NCBI GenBank assembly: GCA_963793465.1
Contig: CAWCAJ010000005.1
Span: forward strand, 496,001 to 560,000
Origin: CAJQPP01 sp963793465
GTDB taxonomy: Bacteria; Planctomycetota; Planctomycetia; Pirellulales; Pirellulaceae
Length of the DNA stretch: 64,000 nt
Direction: 5' to 3'
Shown: positions 1-9,965 of the stretch, in pieces
How the letters are laid out: each line of letters opens with the position of its first letter
Numbering within the stretch: position 1 is the stretch's first letter
Notes under the pieces: model-generated
Database searches by the model: none
Seen by the model: only the letters and a program-made list of their open reading frames with translations
Told to the model about the DNA's origin: nothing
Program-made: the position numbers and the translations under genes

Positions 1-921
1 CTGAGTTTCCTGCTCGGCGACCCCATCCATTCCCAGGATATCGAAGCAACGAACTCCGCAGGGGCCGCCGCCGAGCCCGCCAACGCTCAGGATGCGAATC
101 CAGAGGAGGCAGCGGTGCGCCAGGCGATTGCCTCCTATGTGGACGCGTTCAATCAACGTAACGCGGAACGGCTGGCCGCGCATTGGTCACCCGACGGCGT
201 CTACATCAGCCGGGATAGTGGCGAGCAAGTCGTAGGACGCGCAGCCATGATTCAGGAATTTTCCACGATGTTGCAGGGTGAGGACTTGCCCCAATTGGGC
301 GTGGTCACCGAATCCCTGCAGTTTGTCTCCCCCAATGTGGCCCTCGAGCGGGGCGTAGCCACGGTGACACAACCCGACGGCAGCGTCGATCGAACGGACT
401 ACAGTGTTGTGTTTATCAAACGGGATGGTCAGTGGCTGATCGATCGCGTGACCGAAGCGACCAAGGTCGAAGAAGAACCAGAACCGTCCCATTACGAACA
501 CCTGAAGGGATTGGATTGGATGGTCGGTGAATGGGTCGACGAGGAAGACGAATTCACCATTACCACCGTTTGTAGATGGACACGCAATCAAAATTACCTG
601 AGTCGTATGTATCAGGTGGAAGTCGACGGTGAAGTCACGAGCTCGGGCATGCAAATCATCGGCTGGGATCCACAAAAAAAGCAGATTCGTTCCTGGCTGT
701 TCGATTCCGCTGGGGTATTCGTGCAGGGAACCTGGAGCCAGAAGAAGGACCGTTGGATCGTGGCGTCCGTAGCGGTCCTGGCCGACGGAGGGAGCGGTTC
801 CTTTACCGCCATTTTCCGGCCCATCGATGAACAGCGTTTCGGTTGGCAGAAGGTCAATCAGATTGTCGATGGTGAGTTGTTGCCCAACCTGGATGAAGTG
901 ATTGTGTCCCGCGTGCAATAA
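1..921 (+). CDS. SnoaL/DUF4440-like secreted or periplasmic protein (5' truncated by window edge)
   Basis: The reading frame is open from base 1, so the gene starts outside the window; the first internal start-like codon is the GTG at 115. About 40 low-complexity Ala/Glu-rich residues precede the first domain, as in a mature exported protein after signal cleavage. Residues 39-155 look like an NTF2-fold SnoaL/DUF4440 domain (AIASYVDAFNQRNAERLAAHWSP, split here only for reference to the helix, followed by the F-Q-S-beta sheet pattern). The C-terminal half, starting HLKGLDWMVGEW, resembles a lipocalin-like DUF1579-type barrel. Such two-domain proteins are common in planctomycetes and have no established reaction. 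The family call is fairly sure; the function is unknown. Confidence 0.65.
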   Translation: MSFLLGDPIHSQDIEATNSAGAAAEPANAQDANPEEAAVRQAIASYVDAFNQRNAERLAAHWSPDGVYISRDSGEQVVGRAAMIQEFSTMLQGEDLPQLGVVTESLQFVSPNVALERGVATVTQPDGSVDRTDYSVVFIKRDGQWLIDRVTEATKVEEEPEPSHYEHLKGLDWMVGEWVDEEDEFTITTVCRWTRNQNYLSRMYQVEVDGEVTSSGMQIIGWDPQKKQIRSWLFDSAGVFVQGTWSQKKDRWIVASVAVLADGGSGSFTAIFRPIDEQRFGWQKVNQIVDGELLPNLDEVIVSRVQ

Positions 922-996
922 CACCTCAGCCATCTCAGGCCAAGCGGCCCGTCGAAGTTAAAACGAAATACCTTTCAAATCACCAGGAAAACAACC

Positions 997-2577
997 ATGT
1001 GTCGAGCGACGAAAATTGCATTCTGTTTATTGGGTCTGGTCTTGATGAGCGCTTGGGTATGCGAAGATGCCTTTGCGCAACGGGGTCGTGGTGGTGGGGG
1101 CGCGCGTGGCGGAGGAGGCCGCAGCGGTGGCGCCTCGCGTGGAGGTGGCAGCAGTCATTCCAGGTCCGCATCCCGCTCCCCCTCGATGAATCGTCCATCC
1201 GGTTCGCGTTCCAGCGGCGGTCGATCGGCTGGCCAACGGCCGGGCGGAGCCCAGCGACCGGGCGGCGGAGCCCAGCGACCTGGTGCCGGTCAACAACGTC
1301 CGGGTGGCGCACAGCGACCTGGTGCCGGTCAACAACGTCCGAGCGGAGCCCAGCGACCTGGTGCCGGTCAACAACGTCCGGGTGCTGCTCAGCGTCCCAA
1401 CACGGGACAACGCCCGAACGCGGGTCAGCGACCGAATATCGGGCAGCAACCCGCGGGCGGTAACCGACCCAGTCGACAGACCAATCGATTTGTGGATCTC
1501 GACAAGCCAGGTGGCCCACCTCGTCCGGGTGGCAATCGCCCCGCGGGTGGCGGAGCGGCCAACGACTTTCTGCAAAATCGGCAGGCTGGCGATCAACGTC
1601 CCCGCCCGGGAAATCGAGGTGAAAACCCTGCAGATCGCCTGAACAATCGTGGCGTTGCCGATCGCGATAATCCTCGTGGCAATTTAAATGATCGCAGGGA
1701 CAACCGACTGGACCAACGGGAAAATCAAGCCGATCGCCGCGATAAGGGGCAGGACATCCGGGATAATCGCCTGGATCGCAAAGCCGACAATTTGGACCGC
1801 CGCGATAACCAACAGGATCGCCGCGATAACCAACTGGACCGGCGGGATCACCGGGCCGATCGTGTTACCGATCGTCAGCAGTACCAACAGAACCGCCTGG
1901 ATCGTCGAAATGATGTTCGCGGACACTATCGGAATTACCCGGCCCAATTACCTCGTTACGGAGCGGGTTACTGGGGTGCCGGCAATTGGCGGTGGGGTTG
2001 GCAAAACCAGTCCAATAATTGGTGGGCTTTTGCCACCGCGGGAGCCGTCACGGGATGGTTGGCCAACGGAACCGGTGGCAGCCAACCCGTCTACTATGAC
2101 TACGGCGACAACTATTATTACGAAGGCGATACGGTCTACCATGACGGTCAGCCCGTGGCATCGGCGGAAGAGTACGCCACACAAGCCCAGCAGATTGCCG
2201 CCAATATCCCCGATGTCGAACCGGCATCGGTCGAGTGGATGCCGCTCGGTGTTTTTGCCTTGACCGACGATGCCGACCAGGGTAGCGGAGCCGACCCGAC
2301 GATGTTCCTGCAGCTGGCGATCAGCAAGGAAGGAATCATTGCCGGCAGCTTTCAGAACACGGCGACCGACAAGACATCGGAAGTGGAAGGCACGATTGAT
2401 GTGGAGAGCCAGCGGGCGGCCTTCGGGATGGTCGGTCAGGATTGGCCCATCATGGAAACCGGCATTTACAACCTGACCCAGGATGATGCCTCGGCGCTTC
2501 TCCATTTCGCTGATGGACAAACCCAAAAATGGTTGATGGTCAGGTTGGAAGAACCCAGCGAGCCGGCTGGCAAATAG
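997..2577 (+). CDS. Secreted Gly/Arg/Gln-rich repeat protein
   Basis: The protein has 526 aa. Residues 1-28 form a Sec signal peptide with a hydrophobic core (CLLGLVLMSAW) and an AFAQ-type cleavage site. Residues 30-70 are Gly/Arg/Ser-rich. Residues 70-150 carry QRPGAGQQRPGGA-type repeats; at DNA level a 39-bp unit is repeated three times around 1280-1396. Residues 215-300 are Asp/Arg/Asn-rich (RRDNQLDRRDN repeats). A Trp/Tyr-rich stretch follows around 325-380, and then a more ordered C-terminal domain of about 150 residues. The strongly basic and acidic disordered segments suggest an envelope or surface protein. I recognise no enzymatic family and give no function. Confidence 0.7.
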   Translation: MCRATKIAFCLLGLVLMSAWVCEDAFAQRGRGGGGARGGGGRSGGASRGGGSSHSRSASRSPSMNRPSGSRSSGGRSAGQRPGGAQRPGGGAQRPGAGQQRPGGAQRPGAGQQRPSGAQRPGAGQQRPGAAQRPNTGQRPNAGQRPNIGQQPAGGNRPSRQTNRFVDLDKPGGPPRPGGNRPAGGGAANDFLQNRQAGDQRPRPGNRGENPADRLNNRGVADRDNPRGNLNDRRDNRLDQRENQADRRDKGQDIRDNRLDRKADNLDRRDNQQDRRDNQLDRRDHRADRVTDRQQYQQNRLDRRNDVRGHYRNYPAQLPRYGAGYWGAGNWRWGWQNQSNNWWAFATAGAVTGWLANGTGGSQPVYYDYGDNYYYEGDTVYHDGQPVASAEEYATQAQQIAANIPDVEPASVEWMPLGVFALTDDADQGSGADPTMFLQLAISKEGIIAGSFQNTATDKTSEVEGTIDVESQRAAFGMVGQDWPIMETGIYNLTQDDASALLHFADGQTQKWLMVRLEEPSEPAGK

Positions 2578-2679
2578 AACGAATGCAGCTTGGCAACGCG
2601 TCCGACCCGGGCAACCGCTCACGGTCATGTCGCGTTGCCTTGCAGCGTGCCCGGTTCGAGAATCAAGTGCCGCCAGCAG

Positions 2680-3876
2680 CTATGCGGCCGCTCGGGAATC
2701 CGCCGGTTGGACTGGGGCTTCAAACGTGCTGGCGGAGCCACCACGGGCGTTGAGATTGGGGGAATCGACCGCCAGGGGGTGCTCCGCTGCAGTCGGCAGA
2801 GCGGGCGCGCGAACCTCCAGGGCGGCGCGTCCGAACCAGCCTCGTCGGAAGAAATAAAACAGCATGGTTCCGCCCGTCAACGCCATGGCTGTCAATGCCA
2901 CGGGGTAAGACCAGGGATAATTCAGTTCCGGCATGTGCGTGAAGTTCATGCCGTACACGCCGGCCACAAAGGTCATGGGAACGAAGATACTGGACATCAT
3001 GGTCAGGACCTTCATAATCTCGTTGCTGCGATGCGCAATCGAGGACATGTAAGTGCTGATCAGGGCACCCGCCGATTCCCGATACATCTCCACCACATCG
3101 ACAATCTGGGCGCTGTGTGCCTGAGTGTCCCGCAAGAACGGCCGTGTTTGTTCACCGATCAGAGGATTATCACTGCGTGCCAAGATGTCCAGCATGTCTC
3201 GCATGGGCCAACTGCTGCGACGTACCTGGATCAATTGCACTCGCAGGCGATGGATTTCCTTGAGCAGATCAGGTCGTGGGTTTTCGAGGGCTTGTCCCTC
3301 CAGAAATTCCAGCCGTTCTCCCAACCATTCCAAAACCGGGTAATAACCGTCTACCACCGCATCCAGGATGGCATAGGCCAGGAAGCTGGCGTCATTCTGA
3401 CGCGCCCGCGAACCGGGCATACGCAATCGATCCCGAATGGGGTCCAGGAACCCATCCGCTTGCGAATGCACCGTGATCACAAAATTCGGCCCCAACACCA
3501 GGCTGAGCTGATCGATCTTCAAACTGTTACCCGTGCCGAGGCTCAACACATGGGAAATAGCCAGTAACTTGTCCTGGCAGGCTTCTGTCTTGGGTCGCTG
3601 GGGCACATTGACGATGTTCTCCATCATCAAGTCAGAGAGCCCAAAATGCTGACCGCCAGCCCGCAACAATTCCGGGTCGTCGATGCCGGCCACGTCAATC
3701 CAGACCAACTCTCCTTCGCCGACGCTGGCCACGATATCGTCGATTCCCGCGACGGGAACTTCCTGAAAGCCCTCCGGGGAATAACGCACGACCTGAACTC
3801 GGGCGGGTGAGGGGTCACCCCGAAAAACCAGCGTGCCGGGGGCTGCGCCCGCCTGGGGATTGCGTTTGCGAAACAT
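2680..3876 (-). CDS. corA: CorA family magnesium/divalent cation transporter
   Basis: The protein has 398 aa from the ATG at 3876; an in-frame start 17 codons upstream is possible but gives a basic extension not typical of the family. The cytoplasmic N-terminal domain (about 1-300) is followed by two C-terminal membrane helices. The signature CorA loop YGMNF lies between them, followed by the acidic/aromatic loop HMPELNYPW. The last 45 residues form a short cytoplasmic tail, longer than in E. coli CorA. CorA forms pentameric Mg2+ channels gated by intracellular Mg2+. The gene stands alone, convergent with the upstream secreted protein and about 300 bp from the next minus-strand gene. A second Mg2+ system, MgtE, lies at 14974. 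Confidence 0.9.
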   Translation of the reverse strand: MFRKRNPQAGAAPGTLVFRGDPSPARVQVVRYSPEGFQEVPVAGIDDIVASVGEGELVWIDVAGIDDPELLRAGGQHFGLSDLMMENIVNVPQRPKTEACQDKLLAISHVLSLGTGNSLKIDQLSLVLGPNFVITVHSQADGFLDPIRDRLRMPGSRARQNDASFLAYAILDAVVDGYYPVLEWLGERLEFLEGQALENPRPDLLKEIHRLRVQLIQVRRSSWPMRDMLDILARSDNPLIGEQTRPFLRDTQAHSAQIVDVVEMYRESAGALISTYMSSIAHRSNEIMKVLTMMSSIFVPMTFVAGVYGMNFTHMPELNYPWSYPVALTAMALTGGTMLFYFFRRGWFGRAALEVRAPALPTAAEHPLAVDSPNLNARGGSASTFEAPVQPADSRAAA

Positions 3877-4175
3877 GATGGAACCTAAACGAAAACGGAA
3901 GTTTCGTCGTCTGAATACGTTGCGCAAGCGGAGCAGTCAAGAGCAGCTGATGGTTGCCAGCAGGAATGGTATTTGCTTCGAAGGACCAGTTCGTTCACAG
4001 GGGTCGATGGAGTCACCGCGATTAACCATGCCACGTCCAAGCGGGTCCCGCAATGCCTGCTCCCCTACCCGGCTCTCCATGCTGCGGGTTCGCGGGCCTG
4101 CCATGCGGCGCTGGCAACGACTTCGGCTGGCAGTGATACGACGTGCTGCCCCCATGAGCTAACCCCACGAGGTGA

Positions 4176-5495
4176 CTATCTGGATTCGCGGATGCAATAC
4201 AGTTTCTTCACACCCCGCAACAACAACGCATCACCGGCCACAGCCGGAGTGGACCAAAATAGGTCGTCGATTTCGTTGGTCGCCAGAATCTCCATTTGCG
4301 GCCCGGTTCCCAGCACCAAAGTCGTCCCATTCTCGTCCATCAAGAAGACTCGCCGCTCGTCAGCCCACAGCGAAGCCGCCATCGATTTTAGCGGTAGCCG
4401 TTCCTTGAATACCACTTCACCATCGGTCGCCGTGTAGACCGTCAGAATGCCTCTTCCGGGGATGTAAAGTTGACCGTTGGCCACCACCGGAGAGGACATT
4501 CCGGGCCCGGCCTGCATTTTGGACCAGGCCAGGTTTTGCATCTCTTGATTGGGTTCAAAATTACTATTTCCCTGCATGCCGGCGCTCACCGCCAATAATG
4601 GACCACTGCTGCGAGGGCCGCTGTTACCAAAGTAAATGCGTTGATCGTCCGAGGCCGGTGAGGCACTGAAAGCCGAGCTGATTCCCGACAGGGTCCAAAG
4701 TTCGGCGCCGGTCTGCGGGTCATAGGAAGTAACGAATCCAGATCCACAGGTGATCAACTCGGACCGTTTTTCGTTCTCCCAAAACAGGGGGGTCGACCAG
4801 GAAGTCCGTCCGCTGCGGTCTTGACGCCAGGCCTGTTGGCCAGTCTTCCCGTCAAAGGCCACCACAAACGAAGACTCGTCATTATCGCACTGCACGAAGA
4901 CTTTGCCGTCCCCGATCGTCAGGGAACTGCCTGACCCAAATCCATTGCCCGTCGGGTAGGCTCCAATCTCCTGACGCCAAACTTCGTTGCCTTGCAGATC
5001 CAGAGCAGCCACGATTCCTATTGCGGCAAAATAGACATAAACACGTTCGCCGTCGGTTGCGGGGGATTCAGTGGCAAATGAATTGGAAGCGTGAATCGGA
5101 TACTCGGGTCGTTGTTCCAGGAGTGTCCTGGTCCAGGTCGTCGAGCCGTCCTGCAGACTCAGGCAAACGACCTGGAACTGGACGGGTCCGTCGGGTCGCT
5201 GTGGCCGCATGTCCCGGACACCATCGGCAAAGCTGACCGGGGGAGTGGCATTGACGGCACAGCAGACAAATACCCGATCGCCGCAAACCACCGGAGATGC
5301 CAGGCCGCCGCCAGGCAATGCCACACTCCAGGCCAGATTTTGTTCTTCGCCCCAATTGACAGGATGCTGCAGTGTGGGCTGGACGCCATTGCCCGCCGGA
5401 CCGCGGAATTGTGGCCAATCCTGGGCTATCGCAGCAGACGATCCGGCAATCCCCAATACGGCGAAAAGAAGCTGGCAAACTTGGAAGAAATTCAT
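4176..5495 (-). CDS. Secreted PQQ-like beta-propeller protein
   Basis: The protein has 439 aa with a Sec signal peptide (LLFAVLGIAGSSAAIAQ, cleavage after AIAQ) and then the QDWPQFRGPAGNG opening typical of planctomycete PQQ-binding-like/BamB-like propellers. Blade motifs with buried Trp recur (GAELWTL, GQQAWRQD, GSTTWTRT). The protein is expected in the periplasm. In planctomycetes these propellers are numerous and mostly uncharacterised; quinoprotein dehydrogenase activity cannot be inferred because no recognisable PQQ or calcium ligand set is visible. A homologous protein with the same opening (QWPSFRGPDGNG) is encoded, frameshifted, at 61555-62915. Confidence 0.8.
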   Translation of the reverse strand: MNFFQVCQLLFAVLGIAGSSAAIAQDWPQFRGPAGNGVQPTLQHPVNWGEEQNLAWSVALPGGGLASPVVCGDRVFVCCAVNATPPVSFADGVRDMRPQRPDGPVQFQVVCLSLQDGSTTWTRTLLEQRPEYPIHASNSFATESPATDGERVYVYFAAIGIVAALDLQGNEVWRQEIGAYPTGNGFGSGSSLTIGDGKVFVQCDNDESSFVVAFDGKTGQQAWRQDRSGRTSWSTPLFWENEKRSELITCGSGFVTSYDPQTGAELWTLSGISSAFSASPASDDQRIYFGNSGPRSSGPLLAVSAGMQGNSNFEPNQEMQNLAWSKMQAGPGMSSPVVANGQLYIPGRGILTVYTATDGEVVFKERLPLKSMAASLWADERRVFLMDENGTTLVLGTGPQMEILATNEIDDLFWSTPAVAGDALLLRGVKKLYCIRESR

Positions 5496-5875
5496 GATTC
5501 GCTATTTTCCTGAGTCGTAAAGGGGTCAACCCAAACAGCATCCTTACTGATGAGCCTGCTACGCAACGATTGCGGGTGCTGTGGGGCGTTTCGCATAAAA
5601 GCGGTCCTGGATTCAAAACAACGGCCAACGATGCTGTTTTTTTCAGCATTCACCGACTGGGCCGGTCATTCCGACATGGGAATTCTCGGGTTATCAAAAA
5701 AACTGAGTTCAAGCGTCTTCGGATACCTGGAAGCTGACTTGCAATTCGTTCCCGCTGATTGGGTGTCGAGCTGGCAGTATGTTAAGATGGACTTCAGGTC
5801 TTGTCGCTTCTGTCCCGGACGCACATCCAGAATATGTTCTGCCGATTGTTATATAACCTTCTTGGTTGCGTACCC
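5496..5875. other. Divergent intergenic region
   Basis: About 380 bases lie between the minus-strand propeller gene and the plus-strand DUF1592 gene, so both promoters should be here. I see no convincing operator, hairpin or small gene. Reading frames continue open upstream of 5876, so a longer N-terminus for the DUF1592 protein starting at TTG 5801 or ATG 5834 cannot be excluded. Confidence 0.4.
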
Positions 5876-8407
5876 ATGGCTGCTTGGCGACTTATCCAAT
5901 CGTGGTCGCTGATCCCGAGGGCTCTCGGCCACAGTTGCCTGGATATCCTGCGGGACCGGCGAGCCAACTGGAAATGGGTCGCCGGCATACTGTTGGCAAT
6001 CAGTGGTCCCTCGGCAATGTGGTCACAAACGGTGGAGTCAAAGGGTCCCACGGGTGCCCAAATCTACCGCCTGCGTTGCCTGAGTTGTCACGGCGCCGAT
6101 GGACAAGGAGGCGTGCAGTACGATCAACCTTTTGCGGGCGAGTTGCCCTTACGCGATTTGGCCACCTTGATTCGGGAAACGATGCCGCAAGATCAACCCG
6201 GGACGTTGAGCCCGGCCGCAGCCAGTGCCGTGGCGAATTATGTTTTTGAGCGGTTTTACTCACCGGCTGCCCGCCAGAAGATGGCGTCGCCCCGCATCGA
6301 GCTATCTCGCATGTCCGCCGAGCAGTACCGACAGTCGGTGCTGGAACTGTGCGACAGCTTTGGGCGACCCGCGTTCGTCCCAGGACCTGCCAGAGGGCTG
6401 ACCGGCGAATATTTTGCCGCGCGGCACCCGCATGATCGCCAGACACGGAAGTTGCAACGCATCGATTCCTGTGTTGACTTTGATTTCAAGCGGGAATCGC
6501 CAATTGCAGAAATCGAGGATGCCAGGCGGTTCGCCATTCGCTGGTCAGGTGCGGTGTGGGTCCCTGCAACCGGGCACTACACGTTCCGCGTTGAAAGCCC
6601 CCAGGCCGTGCGATTTTATTTGAATGGTCCGCAACCGAGGATCGATGCCTGGGTGAAATCTGTGGGTGAGGATTCCCACGAGTTCAACCTGTTCCTGGTG
6701 GGTGGTCGTCATTACCCCTTGGTGCTGGAGTTTGCCAAGGCCAAGCAGGGAGTGGATGACTCCGACAAAAAGAAATCTCAACCGCCAGTGCAACCGGGGT
6801 CGATTGCCTTGAAATGGCAGCGACCGCAGGGAGTGATGCAGGTGATCCCGGCGAGTTTCCTGATCCCAATCCAGGCTCCGCTGCGGCTGGTCTGTTCCGT
6901 TCCCTTTCCGCCAGAAGACGAGAGTTATGGCTGGGTTCGCACCACGTCCATTTCACGGGAATGGGATCAGGCAACCACGGCAGCGGCCCTGCAGGTAACC
7001 GCGAAGGTCATGAGAAGGCTGGATTCACTGTCTGATATCCCGAAAGGTACCTCCGACCCCACACCCCATTTGCTGGAATTTTCCCGGCAATGGGCTGAAA
7101 AAGCGTTCCGCTTGCCACAGGAAGATGCGGAGTTGACTCAATGGATTGAAGCTGAATTTGCCAAACGGGACGATCCGCGGCAAGCGGTAAAACACGTGCT
7201 GTTGTACACCCTGAAATCACCCCGGTTCCTGTACCGCGAGACGCACAGTACGGCGGCGGCCAATGTTGCCGAGCGGCTCTGTTTCGCCATCTGGAACACA
7301 CTGCCGGACGCAACCACCTTGCAGGCATTGGCCGGCCAGCCAGACGCACAGCAGGTGAGAAAACTGATACGTCAGTTGCTGCAGGATCCTCGAGCCCAGC
7401 AGCGTTTACAGAACTTTTTGATGAGCTGGTTGCAAGTCGACCATCAGCGGGAACTCGGCAAGGATCAGGAGGTCTATCCGGGATTCGATGCCTCGGCACT
7501 GGCCAACATGCGTCGTTCCCTGGAACTGCAGATCGAGGACGTCCTGAATCACCCTGACGCCAGTTTTCGTCAGTTGATGACGGCCCCAGAAGTCTACCTG
7601 AACAAGCCGCTGGCCGAGTTGTTTGGCGTTACCGGTTTTGCAGGGGATGGATTCCAGAAGGTCCCCTTGGACGCCGATTATCGAGTCGGAGTGCTAACAC
7701 ATCCTTACTGGTTGTCGCAATTCGCCTACCGTTCCGAGAGTTCGCCCATTCATCGTGGCGTGTTTGTGGCTCGCCACGTTTTGGGTACACGCCTGAATCC
7801 GCCACCTGAAGCCGTAGCTCCGTTGTCGCCGCACCTGCGACCCGAATTGACAACCCGGCAACGTATCACGCTGCAGACCGAACCCGCCCAGTGCATGGCC
7901 TGTCATCAGACCATCAATCCGCTGGGCTTTGCATTCGAAAACTTTGATGGTGTGGGCCGTTTTCGAACCGCCGATCGGGGCCAAGTTGTTGACGCGGCAG
8001 TCGTCTGGGAAGTGGACGGTCAAAAACTTGCCTGGCAAGGCCCCACGCACCTTGTGGAATGGGTATTGCAAGATGCAGCGGCCCAGGAAGCGTTTTGCCA
8101 GCAGATGTTCCATTACCTCGCCGGACAATCGATCAACGCCTTTGGGACGCAGGTCACGGGCCAATTGCGGCAGTCCTTTGTCCAGAATGATTACAATTTG
8201 CGGGTCCTGGCCGAAGAGATTCTGATGGTGTTGGCGCAACCCGTTTTGCAACCCGTTTTGCAACCCGTTTTGCAACCCGTTTTGCAACCCGTTTTGCAAC
8301 CCGTTTTGCAACCCGTTTTGCAACCCGTTTTGCAACCCGGGCAAGAGAAAAACACGCCTGGCCCGACACCCCCAGCCACGGATCGATCCAAGGGAGTTCC
8401 CCAATGA
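5876..8407 (+). CDS. DUF1592/DUF1588/DUF1585 planctomycete cytochrome-like protein with PA14-like domain
   Basis: The protein has 843 aa from ATG 5876, chosen because it precedes a plausible membrane anchor (residues 33-50, WKWVAGILLAISGPSAMW). A c-type heme motif CLSCH sits at 68-72, then a DUF1587-like segment (ELSRMSAEQYRQSV), a PA14/CBM-like beta domain around 165-310 (HYTFRVESPQAVRFYLNG), DUF1595/DUF1592 around 400-570, DUF1588 with a second CxxCH (CMACHQTINPLGFAFENFD), and DUF1585. The tail contains eight QPVL repeats encoded by a 12-bp tandem array. The stop overlaps the next start (ATGA), and such genes are almost always paired with a DUF1552 gene, as here. A role in periplasmic electron transfer or polysaccharide handling is often suggested for the pair; neither is demonstrated. 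Confidence 0.85.
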   Translation: MAAWRLIQSWSLIPRALGHSCLDILRDRRANWKWVAGILLAISGPSAMWSQTVESKGPTGAQIYRLRCLSCHGADGQGGVQYDQPFAGELPLRDLATLIRETMPQDQPGTLSPAAASAVANYVFERFYSPAARQKMASPRIELSRMSAEQYRQSVLELCDSFGRPAFVPGPARGLTGEYFAARHPHDRQTRKLQRIDSCVDFDFKRESPIAEIEDARRFAIRWSGAVWVPATGHYTFRVESPQAVRFYLNGPQPRIDAWVKSVGEDSHEFNLFLVGGRHYPLVLEFAKAKQGVDDSDKKKSQPPVQPGSIALKWQRPQGVMQVIPASFLIPIQAPLRLVCSVPFPPEDESYGWVRTTSISREWDQATTAAALQVTAKVMRRLDSLSDIPKGTSDPTPHLLEFSRQWAEKAFRLPQEDAELTQWIEAEFAKRDDPRQAVKHVLLYTLKSPRFLYRETHSTAAANVAERLCFAIWNTLPDATTLQALAGQPDAQQVRKLIRQLLQDPRAQQRLQNFLMSWLQVDHQRELGKDQEVYPGFDASALANMRRSLELQIEDVLNHPDASFRQLMTAPEVYLNKPLAELFGVTGFAGDGFQKVPLDADYRVGVLTHPYWLSQFAYRSESSPIHRGVFVARHVLGTRLNPPPEAVAPLSPHLRPELTTRQRITLQTEPAQCMACHQTINPLGFAFENFDGVGRFRTADRGQVVDAAVVWEVDGQKLAWQGPTHLVEWVLQDAAAQEAFCQQMFHYLAGQSINAFGTQVTGQLRQSFVQNDYNLRVLAEEILMVLAQPVLQPVLQPVLQPVLQPVLQPVLQPVLQPVLQPGQEKNTPGPTPPATDRSKGVPQ
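8237..8339 (+). repeat. 12-bp tandem repeat inside the DUF1592 gene
   Basis: The unit CAACCCGTTTTG is repeated eight times exactly, with a partial ninth copy. It is in frame and encodes (Gln-Pro-Val-Leu)n near the C-terminus. All copies appear identical, which implies recent expansion or ongoing slippage. Confidence 0.95.
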
Positions 8408-9720
8408 AAGCGTTTTATTCACGCCGTCAATTCCTGCGAGACACGGGCTTGGCCGCGGCGGCCCTGCCCTTCGCCTTGAATCTCCCCAGCCTGGGGTTTG
8501 CCAATCAGCAACGTCGCAAGCAACGACTGGTCATTGTGTTCAGTCCGGATGGCGTCGTGCCCTCCACGTTTTGGCCGAAAACGACCGGTACCGAGTTCGA
8601 GTTGCCGGAATCCTTGCAGCCCTTGCAGCCGTTTCGCGAGCAACTGTTGACACTCAATGGTGTCTGTGATCGTATTCGTGGGGATGGGGATAATCACATG
8701 CGGGGAATGGGTTGTCTGTTAACGGGTGTCGAGTTATTCCCGGGCAACATCCAGGGAGGCAGCCATACGCCGGCCGGCTGGTCCAGTGGTATTTCGATTG
8801 ACCAGGAAATCAGGCGATTCCTGGCGGGCAACGCGTCCAGTCGCACTCGATTTGGTTCGCTGGAAATGGGAGTTCTGGTTCCGGCCAAATCGGACACCTG
8901 GACCCGGATGGTCTATGCCGGCCCCAATCAACCTGTGACACCCGTGGATGATCCGTACCAGATGTTTGAAAAACTCTACGGTCAAATTGCGGAACGGGAA
9001 GCCCTGGGCACGGTGCTGGATGCCCTAACGGATGACCTCCGCAAATTGCGGGAACGCGTGAGTGCGGAAGATCGGCATCTGTTGGAACAGAACACAAGCT
9101 TTGTCCGCGAGTTGGAACGAGAGTTGAAATCAGATCGGGAAAACCAGGAAATCCACGACGTGCCCCAGCTGGAACCCGGCGTCCCGGACAAGAATGACTC
9201 GATGCCCGCGATCAGTCGGATGCAAATCGAGATGATCGTCAACAGTTTCTTGAATGACTTTACGCGGATTGCCACGTTGCAGTACACCAACTCGGTGGGA
9301 CAAGCGCGATTTACCTGGCTGAATATCGAGGAAGGCCAGCACGCGCTTTCGCACGAGCCGGACGAGAACGAACAAGCCCAGGAAAAATTGACTCGTATCA
9401 ACCGCTGGTATGCCGAACAGATTGCCTTGCTGGCCCGGCGGCTGCAAGAGACACCCGAGCCCGGCGGCAGCGGAAACCTGCTGGATTCGACCACCATTGT
9501 CTGGACCAATGAACTCGGCAAAGGAAACTCGCATACGCTCGACAACATTCCATTTGTGTTGGTGGGAGGTGGGCTCGACTTTCGCATGGGACAGGCTCTG
9601 CACATGAAGGATCAGCCGCACAATCGATTGCTGATGTCGTTGGCTCACGGCTTTGGTCACCACCTGGAGCACTTCGGGAATCCCGAACTCTGCCTCAATG
9701 GCCCCTTTGAACTTTCCTGA
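8404..9720 (+). CDS. DUF1552 family Tat-exported protein
   Basis: The protein has 438 aa. It begins with a twin-arginine signal (SRRQFLRDTG, then a weakly hydrophobic AAAALPFALNLP), so it should be exported folded. The body matches the planctomycete/verrucomicrobial DUF1552 family: RLVIVFSPDGVVPSTFWP near the start, GCLLTG, and an AlkP-superfamily-like C-terminal part with TIVWTNELGKGNSH and FVLVGGG. The start codon overlaps the stop of the DUF1592 gene by four bases (ATGA), so translation is coupled and the two products probably act together in the cell envelope. The substrate is unknown. Confidence 0.85.
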   Translation: MKAFYSRRQFLRDTGLAAAALPFALNLPSLGFANQQRRKQRLVIVFSPDGVVPSTFWPKTTGTEFELPESLQPLQPFREQLLTLNGVCDRIRGDGDNHMRGMGCLLTGVELFPGNIQGGSHTPAGWSSGISIDQEIRRFLAGNASSRTRFGSLEMGVLVPAKSDTWTRMVYAGPNQPVTPVDDPYQMFEKLYGQIAEREALGTVLDALTDDLRKLRERVSAEDRHLLEQNTSFVRELERELKSDRENQEIHDVPQLEPGVPDKNDSMPAISRMQIEMIVNSFLNDFTRIATLQYTNSVGQARFTWLNIEEGQHALSHEPDENEQAQEKLTRINRWYAEQIALLARRLQETPEPGGSGNLLDSTTIVWTNELGKGNSHTLDNIPFVLVGGGLDFRMGQALHMKDQPHNRLLMSLAHGFGHHLEHFGNPELCLNGPFELS

Positions 9721-9746
9721 TCTGGACTCTCCTGATGGGACGCTCA

Positions 9747-9779
9747 CCGACTGCTGGCCGACTGCTGGCCGACTGCTGG
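9747..9779. repeat. 11-bp tandem repeat, three copies
   Basis: CCGACTGCTGG occurs three times head to tail, 27 bases after the DUF1552 stop, in noncoding DNA. Confidence 0.9.
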
Positions 9780-9965
9780 CAATGGGTATCCGCGGCCATA
9801 CCCCGTTCCCGGGAGTCCAATCCCCGGCCACAGGCGTCAGCGAGGTGGCACGGCGATAGTGTGGTTGGCTACCTGGCAGGTCCCGCACAGGGTCACTTGA
9901 AGTTACCCGGGATTCAGTAAAAATGTCCGGTAACCGATCCCAAGAGACAAACGTTCTGGCGTCAT

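Noticed and set aside
1027..1596. Long antisense frame in the repeat protein gene
   Set aside because: It mirrors the GC-rich repeats of the plus-strand gene, which has the signal peptide and ordered C-terminus.
9846..9861. Sigma-54-like TGGCACGGCGATAGTG upstream of the activator at 9966
   Set aside because: The -24 half is perfect, but the -12 GC is GT and the flanking T run is absent.
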